The notes beneath the pieces are model-generated. The model did not search any database. It was not told the DNA's origin and saw only the letters and a list, made by a program, of their open reading frames with translations. Below are positions 18,632-30,257 of a stretch of 64,000 nucleotides of DNA, in pieces; position 1 is the first letter of the stretch; each line of letters starts with the position of its first letter. Location: contig OY763490.2 in assembly GCA_963667505.2 (NCBI GenBank), positions 744,001 through 808,000 of the forward strand. The letters are read 5' to 3'. Both the position numbers and the translations under genes were made by a program. The stretch is from Aldehydirespirator sp963667505 (GTDB taxonomy: Bacteria > Actinomycetota > Acidimicrobiia > Acidimicrobiales > Aldehydirespiratoraceae).

Positions 18632-21600
18632 TTAATCGATGTCGCAGCTCCTCGACGCCGACCATGCGCTGTCGCCCACGCTGTTGACGGCTGTCACCCT
18701 CATGGAGTGCCTCCCGCCACCATACTTGGTCTGCGTCGACGTGTCTTTCGTCACGGTGTAATTCGAAGTCGTCTCAACGTTGCTTACGTTGCGGAACTTG
18801 TATTCTATCTTGTATTGGGTGATCGGACTGGTGCCTGTGTAGTTGTCCGTCCACTCGAAATAGGCGTAGTGCTGGAAAGTACCACTAATTTGCTTCCTCG
18901 TGCAGGTCAGTGTTGGTGCTTGCGGTTGGCTGATGTTGGCGTGCGGGACCAGTTTCTTCTCCGAGGACCAGGTCCCGCCGCCGAACTCGTTGTTGGCCCT
19001 GATTCTGAAGGTGTACGTGACGAGGTTGGTCAGACTGCCGATTGTCTCGGGCGACGAGGTGGCGTTCTGGGTGCGCTCGGTCGTGGAGTAGCCCTGACCA
19101 CCGCTCTTCCACTGGATCGTGTAGTTGCTGAGGGTTCCACCGCCCTGAGAGTTCGAGGTGGTCCAGGTGGATGTCTTGGGGCGAGGACCACGCGAGCACG
19201 ACATCCTTGTCTCCCGCTTGTGTGCTGCCCACGATCCATGCCGGAGCCGAGGGGGGCTTGCCGGGCTTGGCTTTGGCGGAGGTGGACCAGCCGCTGTCGC
19301 CGGCGGCGTTGGTGGCCTGCACCTGGACTTCGTATTCGGTGCCGTTGGTGAAAGATGCCGATCTCTTTGGTGGTGCCGGTCTGGGAGCCTGCTGGTGGTC
19401 CAGGTGGCTGGTGCCGGTGGCGCGGTGGCGGATCTTGTAGCCGGTGATCGGTGAGCGTTGGTCAAAGAGCCGATCTCTTTGGTGGTGCCGGTCTGGGAAC
19501 TGCTGGTGGTCCAGGTGCTGGTGCCGGTGGCGCGGTGGCGGATCTTGTAGCCGGTGATCGAGGAGCCGGTCCGAGGGGGCGGTCCATGTGGCGGTGATCT
19601 TCTGGTCGGCGGGGGTGAGCGTCGGCGAGGGCTTGGAGGGCTTGGTGCGCGGGGTGGCTTTGGCGGAGGTGGACCAGCCGCTGTCGCCGGCGGCGTTGGT
19701 GGCCTGCACCTGGACTTCGTATTCGGTGCCGTTGGTCAAAGAGCCGATCTCTTTGGTGGTGCCGGTCTGGGAACTGCTGGTGGTCCAGGTGCTGGTGCCG
19801 GTGGCGCGGTGGCGGATCTTGTAGCCGGTGATCGAGGAGCCGCCGTCCGAGGGGGCGGTCCATGTGGCGGTGATCTTCTGGTCGGCGGGGGTGAGCGTCG
19901 GCGAGGGCTTGGAGGGCTTGGTGCGCGGGGTGGCTTTGGCGGAGGTGGACCAGCCGCTGTCGCCGGCGGCGTTGGTGGCCTGCACCTGGACTTCGTATTC
20001 GGTGCCGTTGGTCAAAGAGCCGATCTCTTTGGTGGTGCCGGTCTGGGAACTGCTGGTGGTCCAGGTGCTGGTGCTGGTGGCGCGGTGGCGGATCTTGTAG
20101 CCGGTGATGGCCGATCCGTTGTTGCTGGGGGCGCTCCAGGACGCGGTGATCTTCTGGTCCGCGGCGGTCAGCGTCGGTGAGGGCTTGGAGGGCTTGGTGT
20201 AGGGGGTGGCCTTCGCGGAGTCTGACCAGCCGCTGTCGCCGGCGGCGTTGGTGGCCTGGACCTGGACTTCGTATTCGGTGCCGTTGGTGAGCGAGTCGAT
20301 CTCTTTGGTGGTGCCGGTCTGAGAGTTCGAGGTGGTCCAGGTGCTGGTGCCGGTGGCGCGGTGGCGGATCTTGTAGCCGGTGATGGCCGATCCGTTGTTG
20401 CTGGGGGCGCTCCAGGACGCGGTGATCTTCTGGTCCGCGGCGGTCAGCGAAGGCGACGGCTTGGAGGGCTTGGTGTAGGGGGTGGCTTTGGCGGAGGTGG
20501 ACCAGCCGCTGTCGCCGGCGGCGTTGGTGGCTTGTACTTGGACTTCGTATTCGGTGCCGTTGGTGAGCGAGTCGATCTCTTTGGTGGTGCCGGTCTGGGA
20601 GCCTGAGGTGGTCCAGTTGGTGGTGCCGGTGGCGCGGTGTCGGATCTTGTAGCCGGTGATCGAGGAGCCGCCGTCCGAGGGGGCGGTCCATGTGGCGGTG
20701 ATCTTCTGGTCGGCGGGGGTGAGCGTCGGTGAGGGCTTGGAGGGCTTGGTGCGCGGGGTGGCTTTGACGGAGGTGGACCAGCCGCTGTCGCCGGCGGCGT
20801 TGGTGGCCTGTACTTGGACTTCGTATTCGGTGCCGTTGGTGAGCGATGCGATCTCTTTGGTGGTGCCGGTCTGAGAGTTCGAGGTGGTCCAGTTGGTGGT
20901 GCCGGTGGCGCGGTGGCGGATCTTGTAGCCGGTGATGGCCGATCCGTTGTTGCTGGGGGCGCTCCAGGACGCGGTGATCTTCTGGTCGGCGGGGGTGAGC
21001 GTCGGTGAGGGCTTGGAGGGCTTGGTGTGGGGGGTGGCCTTCGCGGAGTCTGACCAGCCGCTGTCGCCGGCGGCGTTGGTGGCCTGTACTTGGACTTCGT
21101 ATTCGGTGCCGTTGGTGAGCGATGCGATCTCTTTGGTGGTGCCGGTCTGAGAGTTCGAGGTGGTCCAGGTGCTGGTGCTGGTGGCGCGGTGGCGGATCTT
21201 GTAGCCGGTGATGGCCGATCCGTTGTTGCTGGGGGCGCTCCAGGACGCGGTGATCTTCTGGTCCGCGGCGGTCAGCGAAGGCGACGGCTTGGAGGGCTTG
21301 GTGTAGGGGGTGGCCTTCGCGGAGTCTGACCAGCCGCTGTCGCCGGCGGCGTTGGTGGCCTGTACTTGGACTTCGTATTCGGTGCCGTTGGTGAGCGATG
21401 CGATCTCTTTGGTGGTGCCGGTCTGGGAGCTTGAGGTGGTCCAGTTGGTGGTGCCGGTGGCGCGGTGGCGGATCTTGTAGCCGGTGATGGCCGATCCGTT
21501 GTTCGCGGGCGCGGTCCAGGATGCGGTGATCTTCTGGTCGGCGGGGGTGAGCGTCGGCGAGGGCTTGGAGGGCTTGGTGCGCGGGGTGGCTTTGACGGAG

Positions 21601-24600
21601 TCTGACCAGCCGCTGTCGCCGGCGGCGTTGGTGGCCTGTACTTGGACTTCGTATTCGGTGCCGTTGGTGAGCGATGCGATCTCTTTGGTGGTGCCGGTCT
21701 GAGAGTTCGAGGTGGTCCAGTTGGTGGTGCCGGTGGCGCGGTGGCGGATCTTGTAGCCGGTGATGGCCGATCCGTTGTTGCTGGGCGCGGACCACGACGC
21801 GGTGATCTTCTGGTCGGCGGCGGTCAGCGTCGGTGAGGGCTTGGAGGGCTTGGTGTGGGGGGTGGCCTTCGCGGAGTCTGACCAGCCGCTGTCGCCGGCG
21901 GCGTTGGTGGCCTGGACCTGGACTTCGTATTCGGTGCCGTTGGTGAGCGAGTCGATCTCTTTGGTGGTGCCGGTCTGAGAGTTCGAGGTGGTCCAGGTGC
22001 TGGTGCCGGTGGCGCGGTGGCGGATCTTGTAGCCGGTGATGGCCGATCCGTTGTTGCTGGGCGCGGACCACGACGCGGTGATCTTCTGGTCGGCGGCGGT
22101 CAGCGAAGGCGACGGCTTGGAGGGCACGGTGTCCGGCGTGGCTTTGGCGGAGTCTGACCAGCCGCTGTCGCCGGCGGCGTTGGTGGCCTGCACTTGGACT
22201 TCGTATTCGGTGCCGTTGGTGAGCGATGCGATCTCCTTGGTGGTGCCGGTCTGGGAGTTGCTGGTGGTCCACGACGACGTGCCGGTGGCGCGGTGGCGGA
22301 TCTTGTAGCCGGTGATGGCGCTGCCGTTGTTGGAGGGGGCGGTCCAGGATGCGGCGAGTTTCTGGTCGGCGGCGGTGAGGCTCGGTTTGGCGGGTGTGGA
22401 GGGCTTGGTGTAGGGGGTGGCCTTGGCGGAGTCTGACCAGCCGCTGTCGCCGGCGGCGTTGGTGGCCTGAACCTGCACCTCGTACTCGGTGGCGTTGGTG
22501 AGCGATGCGATCTCTTTGGTGGTGCCGGTCTGGGAACTCGAGGTGGTCCAGGTGCTGGTGCCGGTGGCGCGGTGGCGGATCTTGTAGCCGGTGATGGCGC
22601 TGCCGTTGTTGCTGGGCGCGGTCCACGACGCGGTGATCTTCTGGTCGGCGGCGGTCAGCGTCGGCGACGGCTTGGAGGGCACGGTGTCCGGCGTGGCTTT
22701 GGCGGAGTCTGACCAGCCGCTGTCGCCGGCGGCGTTGGTGGCCTGCACTTGGACTTCGTATTCGGTGCCGTTGGTGAGCGATGCGATCTCTTTGGTGGTG
22801 GTGGTCTGGGAGTTGCTGGTGGTCCAGGTGCTGACGTGCCGGTGGCGCGGTGGCGGATCTTGTAGCCGGTGATGGCGCGAGCCGTTGTTGGAGGGGGCGG
22901 TCCAGGATGCGGCGAGTTTCTGGTCGGCGGCGGTGAGGCTCGGTTTGGCGGGTGTGGAGGGCTTGGTGTAGGGGGTGGCCTTGGCGGAGTCTGACCAGCC
23001 GCTGTCGCCGGCGGCGTTGGTGGCCTGAACCTGCACCTCGTACTCGGTGGCGTTGGTGAGCGATGCGATCTCTTTGGTGGTGCCGGTCTGGGAGTTGGAG
23101 GTGGTCCAGGTGCTGGTGCCGGTGGCGCGGTGTCGGATCTTGTAGCCGGTGATGGCCGATCCGTTGTTGGAGGGCGCGGTCCACGACGCGGTGATCTTCT
23201 GGTCAGCGGGGGTGAGGCTCGGTTTGGCGGGCGCGTCGGGGACGGCTGCGGGGGTGGCTTTGGCGGAGGTGGACCAGCCGCTGTCGCCGGCTGTGTTGGT
23301 GGCCTGGACCTGGACTTCGTATTCGGTGGCGTTGGTGAGCGAGGCGATCTCTTTGGTGGTGCTGGTCTGGGAGTTGGAGGTGGTCCAGTCGGTGGTGCCG
23401 GTGGCGCGGTGTCGGATCTTGTAGCCGGTGATGGCCGATCCGTTGTTGGAGGGCGCGGTCCACGACGCGGTGAGCTTCTCGTCGCCGGGGGTGAGCGTCG
23501 GTGACGGTTTGGCGGGCACGGTGTAGGGGGTGGCTTTGGCGGAGGTGGACCAGCCGCTGTCGCCGGCTGTGTTGGTGGCCTGTACTCTGGACTTCGTATT
23601 CGGTGGCGTTGGTGAGCGAGGCGATCTCTTTGGTGGTGCTGGTCTGGGAGTTGGAGGTGGTCCAGGTGGATGTTCCGGTGGCGCGGTGGCGGATCTTGTA
23701 GCCGGTGATGGCCGAGCCGTTGTTGGAGGGGGCGCTCCAGGATGCGGTGATCTTCTGGTCGGCGGCGGTGAGGCTCGGTTTCGCGGGCGTGTCGGGGACG
23801 GCTGCGGGGGTGGCCTTCGCGGAGTCTGACCAGCCGCTGTCGCCGACGGCGTTGGTGGCCTGCACCTGCACCTCGTACTCGGTGCCGTTGGTGAGCGATG
23901 CGATCTCTTTGGTGGTGCCGGTCTGGGAGTCGGAGGTGGTCCAGTTGGTGGTGCCGGTGGCGCGGTGGCGGATCTTGTAGCCGGTGATGGCCGAGCCGCC
24001 GTTGCTGGGCGCGGTCCAGGATGCGGTGAGCTTCTCGTCGGCGCGGGTGAGGCTGGGTTTGGCGGGTGTTGAGGGCTTGGTGGCCTGGGTCGTCGCCGCG
24101 GTGGCCGAGTCGGACCACGCGCCGTAGCCGAGGAGGTTGCCGGCTTGTACCTGGACCTCGTATTGGGTGCCGTTGGTGAGGCCGGTGATCTCATAGGAGG
24201 TGGTCGCTGCGCTCAGTGCTGAGGATTCGGTCCAGTTGGTGGTGCCGGTGGCGCGGTGGCGGATCTTGTAGCCGGTGATCGCCGCTCCGCCGTTGTAGGG
24301 CGCGGTCCAGGTGGCGGTGAGCTTGGTCTGCGCGGTGGTGAGGGTCGGCTTGGCGGGCTTGGAGGGGACCGTGATGAGCGCGGCCGTAGCGGAGGGCGAC
24401 CAGTCGCTGTCGCCCACGTCGTTGGTGGCTTGGACGCGGACCTCGTAGATCTGGCCGTTGTCGAGCGAGGTGATGTCATAGGAACGCTTGTCGGCGGCGA
24501 GGGCGCCGGAGGTGGTCCACGAGGTGCCGCTCGACAGTACGGAGGCTGTAGCGACGCGGTGTTGGACCTTGTACCCGGTGATGGCCGATCCGCCGTTGGC

Positions 24601-26046
24601 GGGCGCGGTCCAGGCGGCGGTGATGGTGGCGTTGCCGGCGGTGAGTTGGGGCTTGGCCGGCGCGGCGGGCGCGGTGGCCGGCGGATCTAGGGAAGGGGGA
24701 TTCCGCGGCTGCAGATTCGACGCCTTCTTGGGGGTCGCTTTCGCCGATGGGGACCAGCCGCTGTCACCGACGTCGTTCTTGGCCTGTACTTGGACTTCGT
24801 ACTCGGTGCCGTTGGTGAGTTGGTCGAGTTGCAGGCTCAACGTGGACGATCCCCCCAAGGTCGCCTCGTCCCAGCCGGGGGCGCCCACAGCTCGGTGTCG
24901 GACTCCGTAGTCGGTGATGGCCGAGCCGCCGTCCGCCGGGGCGGTCCAGGTTACGTCGATGATGGTGTCACCGGCGGTGAGTGCGGGCGCGGCCGGCGTC
25001 GCGGGCGCGGTGGCCGCCGGGTCTTCTTCGGGCTCCTGCTGGCCCGGCTGCGAGCGCAGTTCTGGCACGGGGTCCGGCAGCGGGGGCGGCGGGACCTTGC
25101 GCCACAGCCGGGCCATGAGCACCGCGGCGTCGCCTCGCGCTATCGGCGCGTCGGGCTCGAACGTGGTGGACGCCTGCGTGCCCCAGTCCAACGGCAGCAC
25201 CCCCAGCCTCTGCAGGCAGTGGATCGCCGCGCCGGCGTCGCTGTTGTAGTCCACGTCGGTGAAGTTGACGCTGTCATAGCGCTCACATGAGAACTCCGCC
25301 GCCAGCCACGCGCTGGCCACCATCACCGCGAACTGGGTGTTGGTCACCACCCCGCCGGGGCTGAACAACGCGTCTGCGGCATCGGCTGGAGCCTCGGCGC
25401 TCCACGGCCCGGAGGCCAGCACGGCGGTCCGGTCCCCGCCCGCGGTGCTGGGCGCGCCGCCGCCGATGGCCGCGGTGACGGTGCTGGACGCGGTGGCGCC
25501 CAGCGCCCAGACGCAGTCGATGTCGGCTCTGGCCCAGTTGTGGGCGATGTCCGCGAACGGCGCCTGGTCTGCGGGGCACTCCCGGTCCGCGCCTCGCCAG
25601 GCCCTCGCGATCAGCGCGGCGAGCTCCGAGCGCTTGAGCTCGCTCTCAGGATCGAACCACGTCGAGGTCCTGCCCCACACGATCCCCAGCAGATACAAGC
25701 ACCCCACTGCGTCGGACGCGAAGTCGTCCACGTCGACGTCCTCGAAAGGCTCAGCGGCCTCCAAGCAGTACCTCTCCGCGTCGACGAACCCCTCAGAGTC
25801 GTCCGCAGCCGCCACCGTGCCCACACCGGCCAGCGCCACACTCGCCACCACAACAACCGCCAACACCCGCCGAGCCACACCCCACAGGCCCATCGCAGCA
25901 GCCCGCAGCGCTCCAGCCCCCACTGCACCAGCCGAGGCCCGCACCTGCGCAGTTCCGCCCGAAGGCGGGCCCGGGCGCACTCGACGACGCGACCCGGCTG
26001 CTGCGGATTTGCTCGGACCTTGGTCTGTGTTGCTTGAGAACTGCAT
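18632..26046 (-). CDS. Giant secreted SLH-like / fibronectin type III repeat protein 2, with multiple frameshifts
   Basis: Paralogue of gene 1 in opposite orientation. The start (ATG 26046), signal peptide (VLAVVVVASVALAGVGT) and SLH-like region are close to identical to gene 1 over about 250 residues. About 22 FN3 domains follow, mostly ending GDSGWSDSAKATP or GDSGWSTSAKATP. A divergent C-terminal pair is shared with gene 1 in pattern (LSNYTIQWKSG, FEWTDNYTGTSPIT, VNSVGDSAWS) but not closely in sequence. Frame breaks are seen at about 23586, 22834 (two bases) with 22880 (one base) that compensate, 19568, 19388-19407, 19356 and near 19170. Around 19450 about 200 bp of a repeat unit is missing, leaving a partial unit. 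Damage clusters at the 3' end. Predicted to be wall-anchored like gene 1. Confidence 0.82.
18915..25010 (-). repeat. Tandem array of ~276-bp FN3-encoding units in gene 2 (about 22 copies)
   Basis: Units of 276 bp recur very regularly between about 19635 and 23230 with near-identical DNA (ITGYKIRHRATGT and LTNGTEYEVQVQATNAAGD at constant spacing). Units nearer the SLH end (23.5-25.0 kb) are more diverged. One truncated unit lies at about 19450. The array is an inverted, imperfect repeat of the one in gene 1. Confidence 0.82.
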
Positions 26047-26477
26047 GAGTTCGGCTGCCTAAGTGCGTAATCCACGCCCGAACGGACATGTGGATATTCG
26101 ACACTTACATGATCAACATGCTGAAAAGGCGACAAACAGGTCATCAGTTTCCTATAGCCTGAAAGGTCTGACCTATCGCTAGAGGTCAGAGCTATAAGAT
26201 ATAGGATCGGTCAGATAGCCGGATCCTCCAGTTCAGGCATCTCCACTAAGCGAATCCGCACAACAGGCGCCGGCCCACGGCACCGCCCCGGCCAAGTCGC
26301 CGGGCTGGCCCAGGGCCCGAGCCGCCGATGGGACCCTCAGAGTTCCTCTGGGCTCAAAGTCTAAAGTTCAGCCTAAGGCTTAGAAGGGGGCTCTCCGGGG
26401 GTTTGTCGCCTCGCGCGGGCCGAGTTCAACTCGATCGGGCCATCACCGGCGCGCTGCGCAGCCCGCGTAGCGACCTC
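26047..26477. promoter_or_regulatory. Upstream region of giant FN3 gene 2
   Basis: 431 bp without a gene, between the FN3 gene 2 start and the sterol reductase stop. 26050-26220 is A/T-rich and holds CTGACCT (26169-26175) and AGGTCAG (26183-26189), an inverted repeat with 7-nt arms, and a third related GGTCAGATAG at 26209-26218. The motif GTCTGACCTATCG (26166-26178) also occurs before gene 1. AAAGTCTAAAGT at 26355-26366 matches, on the opposite strand, the element 307 nt before gene 1, at a similar distance of about 309 nt. Confidence 0.45.
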
Positions 26478-27614
26478 TCAGTAGATGCCGGGGAAGATCC
26501 GGTACTTGACTCGGGCCTGGTACTCGGCCCACTTCTCGGGGCCGTACTTCTCGGCGCACGCCCGCTCGTCGAAGCGCTGACGGACGGTGAAGAACGAGAC
26601 CACGAAGATGGAGTAGGTCCACGACCACAGGTTGCCGAAGTGGCCGAGCACCAGGGCGAAGGACAGGGCCAGGAGCCCCTCGCCCGAGTAGTTGAAGTGG
26701 CGGGCGAGGCCCCACCAACCGCTGCACAGGATCTTGCGGTCGCCGGCCACGATGTGAGTCGGCTCGACCCCGAGGAACTTGCGGTCGGGCCACCGCTTGA
26801 ACGTGTACTTCTGCAGGTTGGCGCCCCGCCCGATGGTCCATCCGCCCAGGAACAGCACGCCGCAGCCGATGAGCCAGAAGTACGTCCATCCGGTCGAGAA
26901 GCCGGGGTCCGGGTGGGCGGCGATGCCCCACAGCGGCAGGATGAACAGCCACCCGTAGGCCACCAGGCCGCCCCACCACAGCTTGAAGCCGATGTGCTCG
27001 TGGATCAGGTCGTAGGTGTAGAGCTGGACCCGCTCCCAGATGAAGTAGTCGAGGATGTAGAACGTCCAGAAGGCCGCGTACAGGTATATGCCCGGGTTGG
27101 CGTCGTCGCCGAAGCGCCCGTGGTTCCATGCCGCCGCCGACAGGGCGTTGAGCGACAGCATCGTCCCGCCGACCACGTACCACCACATCTTGATGTCGAT
27201 GCGGTTGCCGAAGAGCTGAATCTCCTGGGCCCGGCCCTCCCACAGCGCCAGCCACGGGTTCTGGATCTCGCCCTTGGGCTGGCTGAACACCGACCAGACC
27301 GCGAAGATCGCGCAGAAGACCGTGCCCCCGAGTACCGCCCAGAGCGTCGACCGGTAGAACCAGTCGCGGGGCAGGCCGAAGAGCTCGAAAGCCCACACGA
27401 GCTCGGCGATCACGAACACCAGCAGGCCGTTCAGCCGATAGTTGCGGGGCTCGCCGGTCTCCGGATCCTTGACGTAGCCGGGAACCTTCCTGGCGGGCAG
27501 GACGAGCTGGGCCACGAAGAACGCGGCGAAGATGATCAGCGGCGTGAAGAACGCCAGCACCGCCTCGCGGGTGGTCAAGTCGGTGAGGTGCTCGAGTCCT
27601 AGCGCTTCAAACAC
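26478..27614 (-). CDS. Sterol reductase, ERG4/ERG24 (Delta14/Delta7/Delta24) family
   Basis: A 378-residue polytopic membrane enzyme of the NADPH-dependent sterol reductase family, best known from eukaryotes (ERG24, DHCR7, ERG4) and a few bacteria such as Coxiella. The family signature CSGWWGLARHFNYSGE is intact at the C-terminal side, followed by the typical end RFDERACAEKYGPEKW and YRIFPGIY. About nine hydrophobic segments precede it (for example LLVFVIAELVWAFELFGL, FILPLWGIAA). GTG start at 27614; the gene lies 52 nt downstream of the ammonium transporter on the same strand. I see no sterol synthesis genes in the window, so an imported or host sterol, or a different isoprenoid, may be the substrate. 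The bond reduced cannot be told from sequence by eye. Confidence 0.85.
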   Translation of the reverse strand: MFEALGLEHLTDLTTREAVLAFFTPLIIFAAFFVAQLVLPARKVPGYVKDPETGEPRNYRLNGLLVFVIAELVWAFELFGLPRDWFYRSTLWAVLGGTVFCAIFAVWSVFSQPKGEIQNPWLALWEGRAQEIQLFGNRIDIKMWWYVVGGTMLSLNALSAAAWNHGRFGDDANPGIYLYAAFWTFYILDYFIWERVQLYTYDLIHEHIGFKLWWGGLVAYGWLFILPLWGIAAHPDPGFSTGWTYFWLIGCGVLFLGGWTIGRGANLQKYTFKRWPDRKFLGVEPTHIVAGDRKILCSGWWGLARHFNYSGEGLLALSFALVLGHFGNLWSWTYSIFVVSFFTVRQRFDERACAEKYGPEKWAEYQARVKYRIFPGIY

Positions 27615-27666
27615 GGCGGAACGCCCCTTCGGTGGTGGTCGTTGTCAGTCTCGCGAGGAACTCGGG

Positions 27667-29067
<1,401 letters not shown>

Positions 29068-29150
29068 GCGGGTCTCCTTATGTCGAGGAACACGGCAATC
29101 CGGCCGCGATATTAGCACTAGGAGCAGATCTCAGTAGTGGTCACTAGTCG

Positions 29151-30248
29151 TCACTCGACGGCGTGAGCGTGCAGCGGGGCGTAGAAGTCCCGGTTGGCGG
29201 ACAGCAGATCGAACACCGTCTCGTCGCACGGCGGCAGGTCGATGTCGCAGGAGCCGAGGGGCTCCACCCGCTCGCCCCAGCGCGTGACCGTCGACCCCCA
29301 GGTCACGCCTCCGCCGAAGGCGGTCTGCACCACCACGGCGCCCGGCCGGATCAGCCCGGCCTCCAGGGCGTCGGCCATGGCCATCGGCACCGAGGCCGCC
29401 GCCGAGTTGCCGTGGGTGGCGATGTTGAGCATCACCCGGCCGGCGTCGATGCCCAGGCGGCGGCCCGCGGCGGAGATGATCCGCTCGTTGGCCTGGTGGG
29501 GGATCACCGCGTCGACGTCGTCGAGGCTGAGCCCGGCCCGGTCCACCGCCCGGCGAACCGACCCCTCGATGCCCTGCACCGCGATCTTGAACACGGCCTG
29601 GCCGTCGAAGTGGAAGCGGTGCACGAACGGGTCGCGGACGTTGCTCAGCCGGCCCCGGGTGCCCATGGTCGGGAACACCATGGTGCGGCCGGCCACGCCG
29701 TCGGCGCCCAAGTCGGTGGCGAGCACCCCGTCGCCAGCCTCCGACGGCTCCAGCACCGCCGCCCCTGCGCCGTCGCCGAAGAGGATGCAGGTGGCCCGGT
29801 CCCAGTAGTCCATCACCCAGTGCAGCTTCTCGGCGCCGACGAGCAGCACCCGCTCGGCCACCCCGCCGGTGATCATCGACGCCGCAGTGGCCGTGCCGTA
29901 GATCCAGCCGCTGCACGCCGCGTTGAGGTCGAAGGCGGCTGCGTTCACCGCCCCGAGGCGCTCCTGGAGGAAGCAGGCGTTGCTGGGGCAGGTGATCTCG
30001 GGGGTGACGGTGGCCAGGATCAGCATGTCGATGTCGGTGGGGGCCAGCCCGGCGGCGGCCAGCGCCTTGCGGGCGGCCACCTCGGCTAGGTCGGTGGTCT
30101 CGACGTGGGAGATGCCCCGCTCGTGGATGCCGGTGCGCTCCACGATCCAGTCGTCGTCGGTGTCGACCAGCTTCTCGAGGTCGGCGTTGGTGAGCTTGAC
30201 CGGGGGCACGCACTTGCCCCAGCCGGTGAAGGTGGCTCGCAGCGTCAT
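29151..30248 (-). CDS. fabH: 3-oxoacyl-[acyl-carrier-protein] synthase III (FabH) family
   Basis: Condenses an acyl-CoA with malonyl-ACP to start fatty-acid or related chains. The Cys-His-Asn triad is complete: C112 in AACSGW, H251 in IPHQAN and N281 in HGNSAAA. The GDGAGAAVLEP signature follows. At 365 residues it is about 35 longer than housekeeping FabH because of a C-terminal tail after VTRWGERVEP. It lies 9 nt after the M20 amidohydrolase gene, so the two form an operon; no other fab genes are near, so a specialised starter role is possible. ATG 30248 gives a normal FabH beginning (FTGWGKCVPP). Confidence 0.9.
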   Translation of the reverse strand: MTLRATFTGWGKCVPPVKLTNADLEKLVDTDDDWIVERTGIHERGISHVETTDLAEVAARKALAAAGLAPTDIDMLILATVTPEITCPSNACFLQERLGAVNAAAFDLNAACSGWIYGTATAASMITGGVAERVLLVGAEKLHWVMDYWDRATCILFGDGAGAAVLEPSEAGDGVLATDLGADGVAGRTMVFPTMGTRGRLSNVRDPFVHRFHFDGQAVFKIAVQGIEGSVRRAVDRAGLSLDDVDAVIPHQANERIISAAGRRLGIDAGRVMLNIATHGNSAAASVPMAMADALEAGLIRPGAVVVQTAFGGGVTWGSTVTRWGERVEPLGSCDIDLPPCDETVFDLLSANRDFYAPLHAHAVE

Positions 30249-30257
30249 CCGGCGGGC

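Noticed and set aside
19462..23184. 1,240-residue His/Arg/Pro-rich repetitive open frame
   Set aside because: It is the FN3 array of gene 2 read one base out of frame (HRLQDPPPRHR units equal ITGYKIRHRATGT shifted).
29140..29154. Direct GTGAC repeats 10 bp apart upstream of amt as a nitrogen-regulator (GlnR-like) site
   Set aside because: Spacing and the second half-site do not match the GlnR or AmtR consensus, and the sequence overlaps the fabH stop; too weak to annotate.
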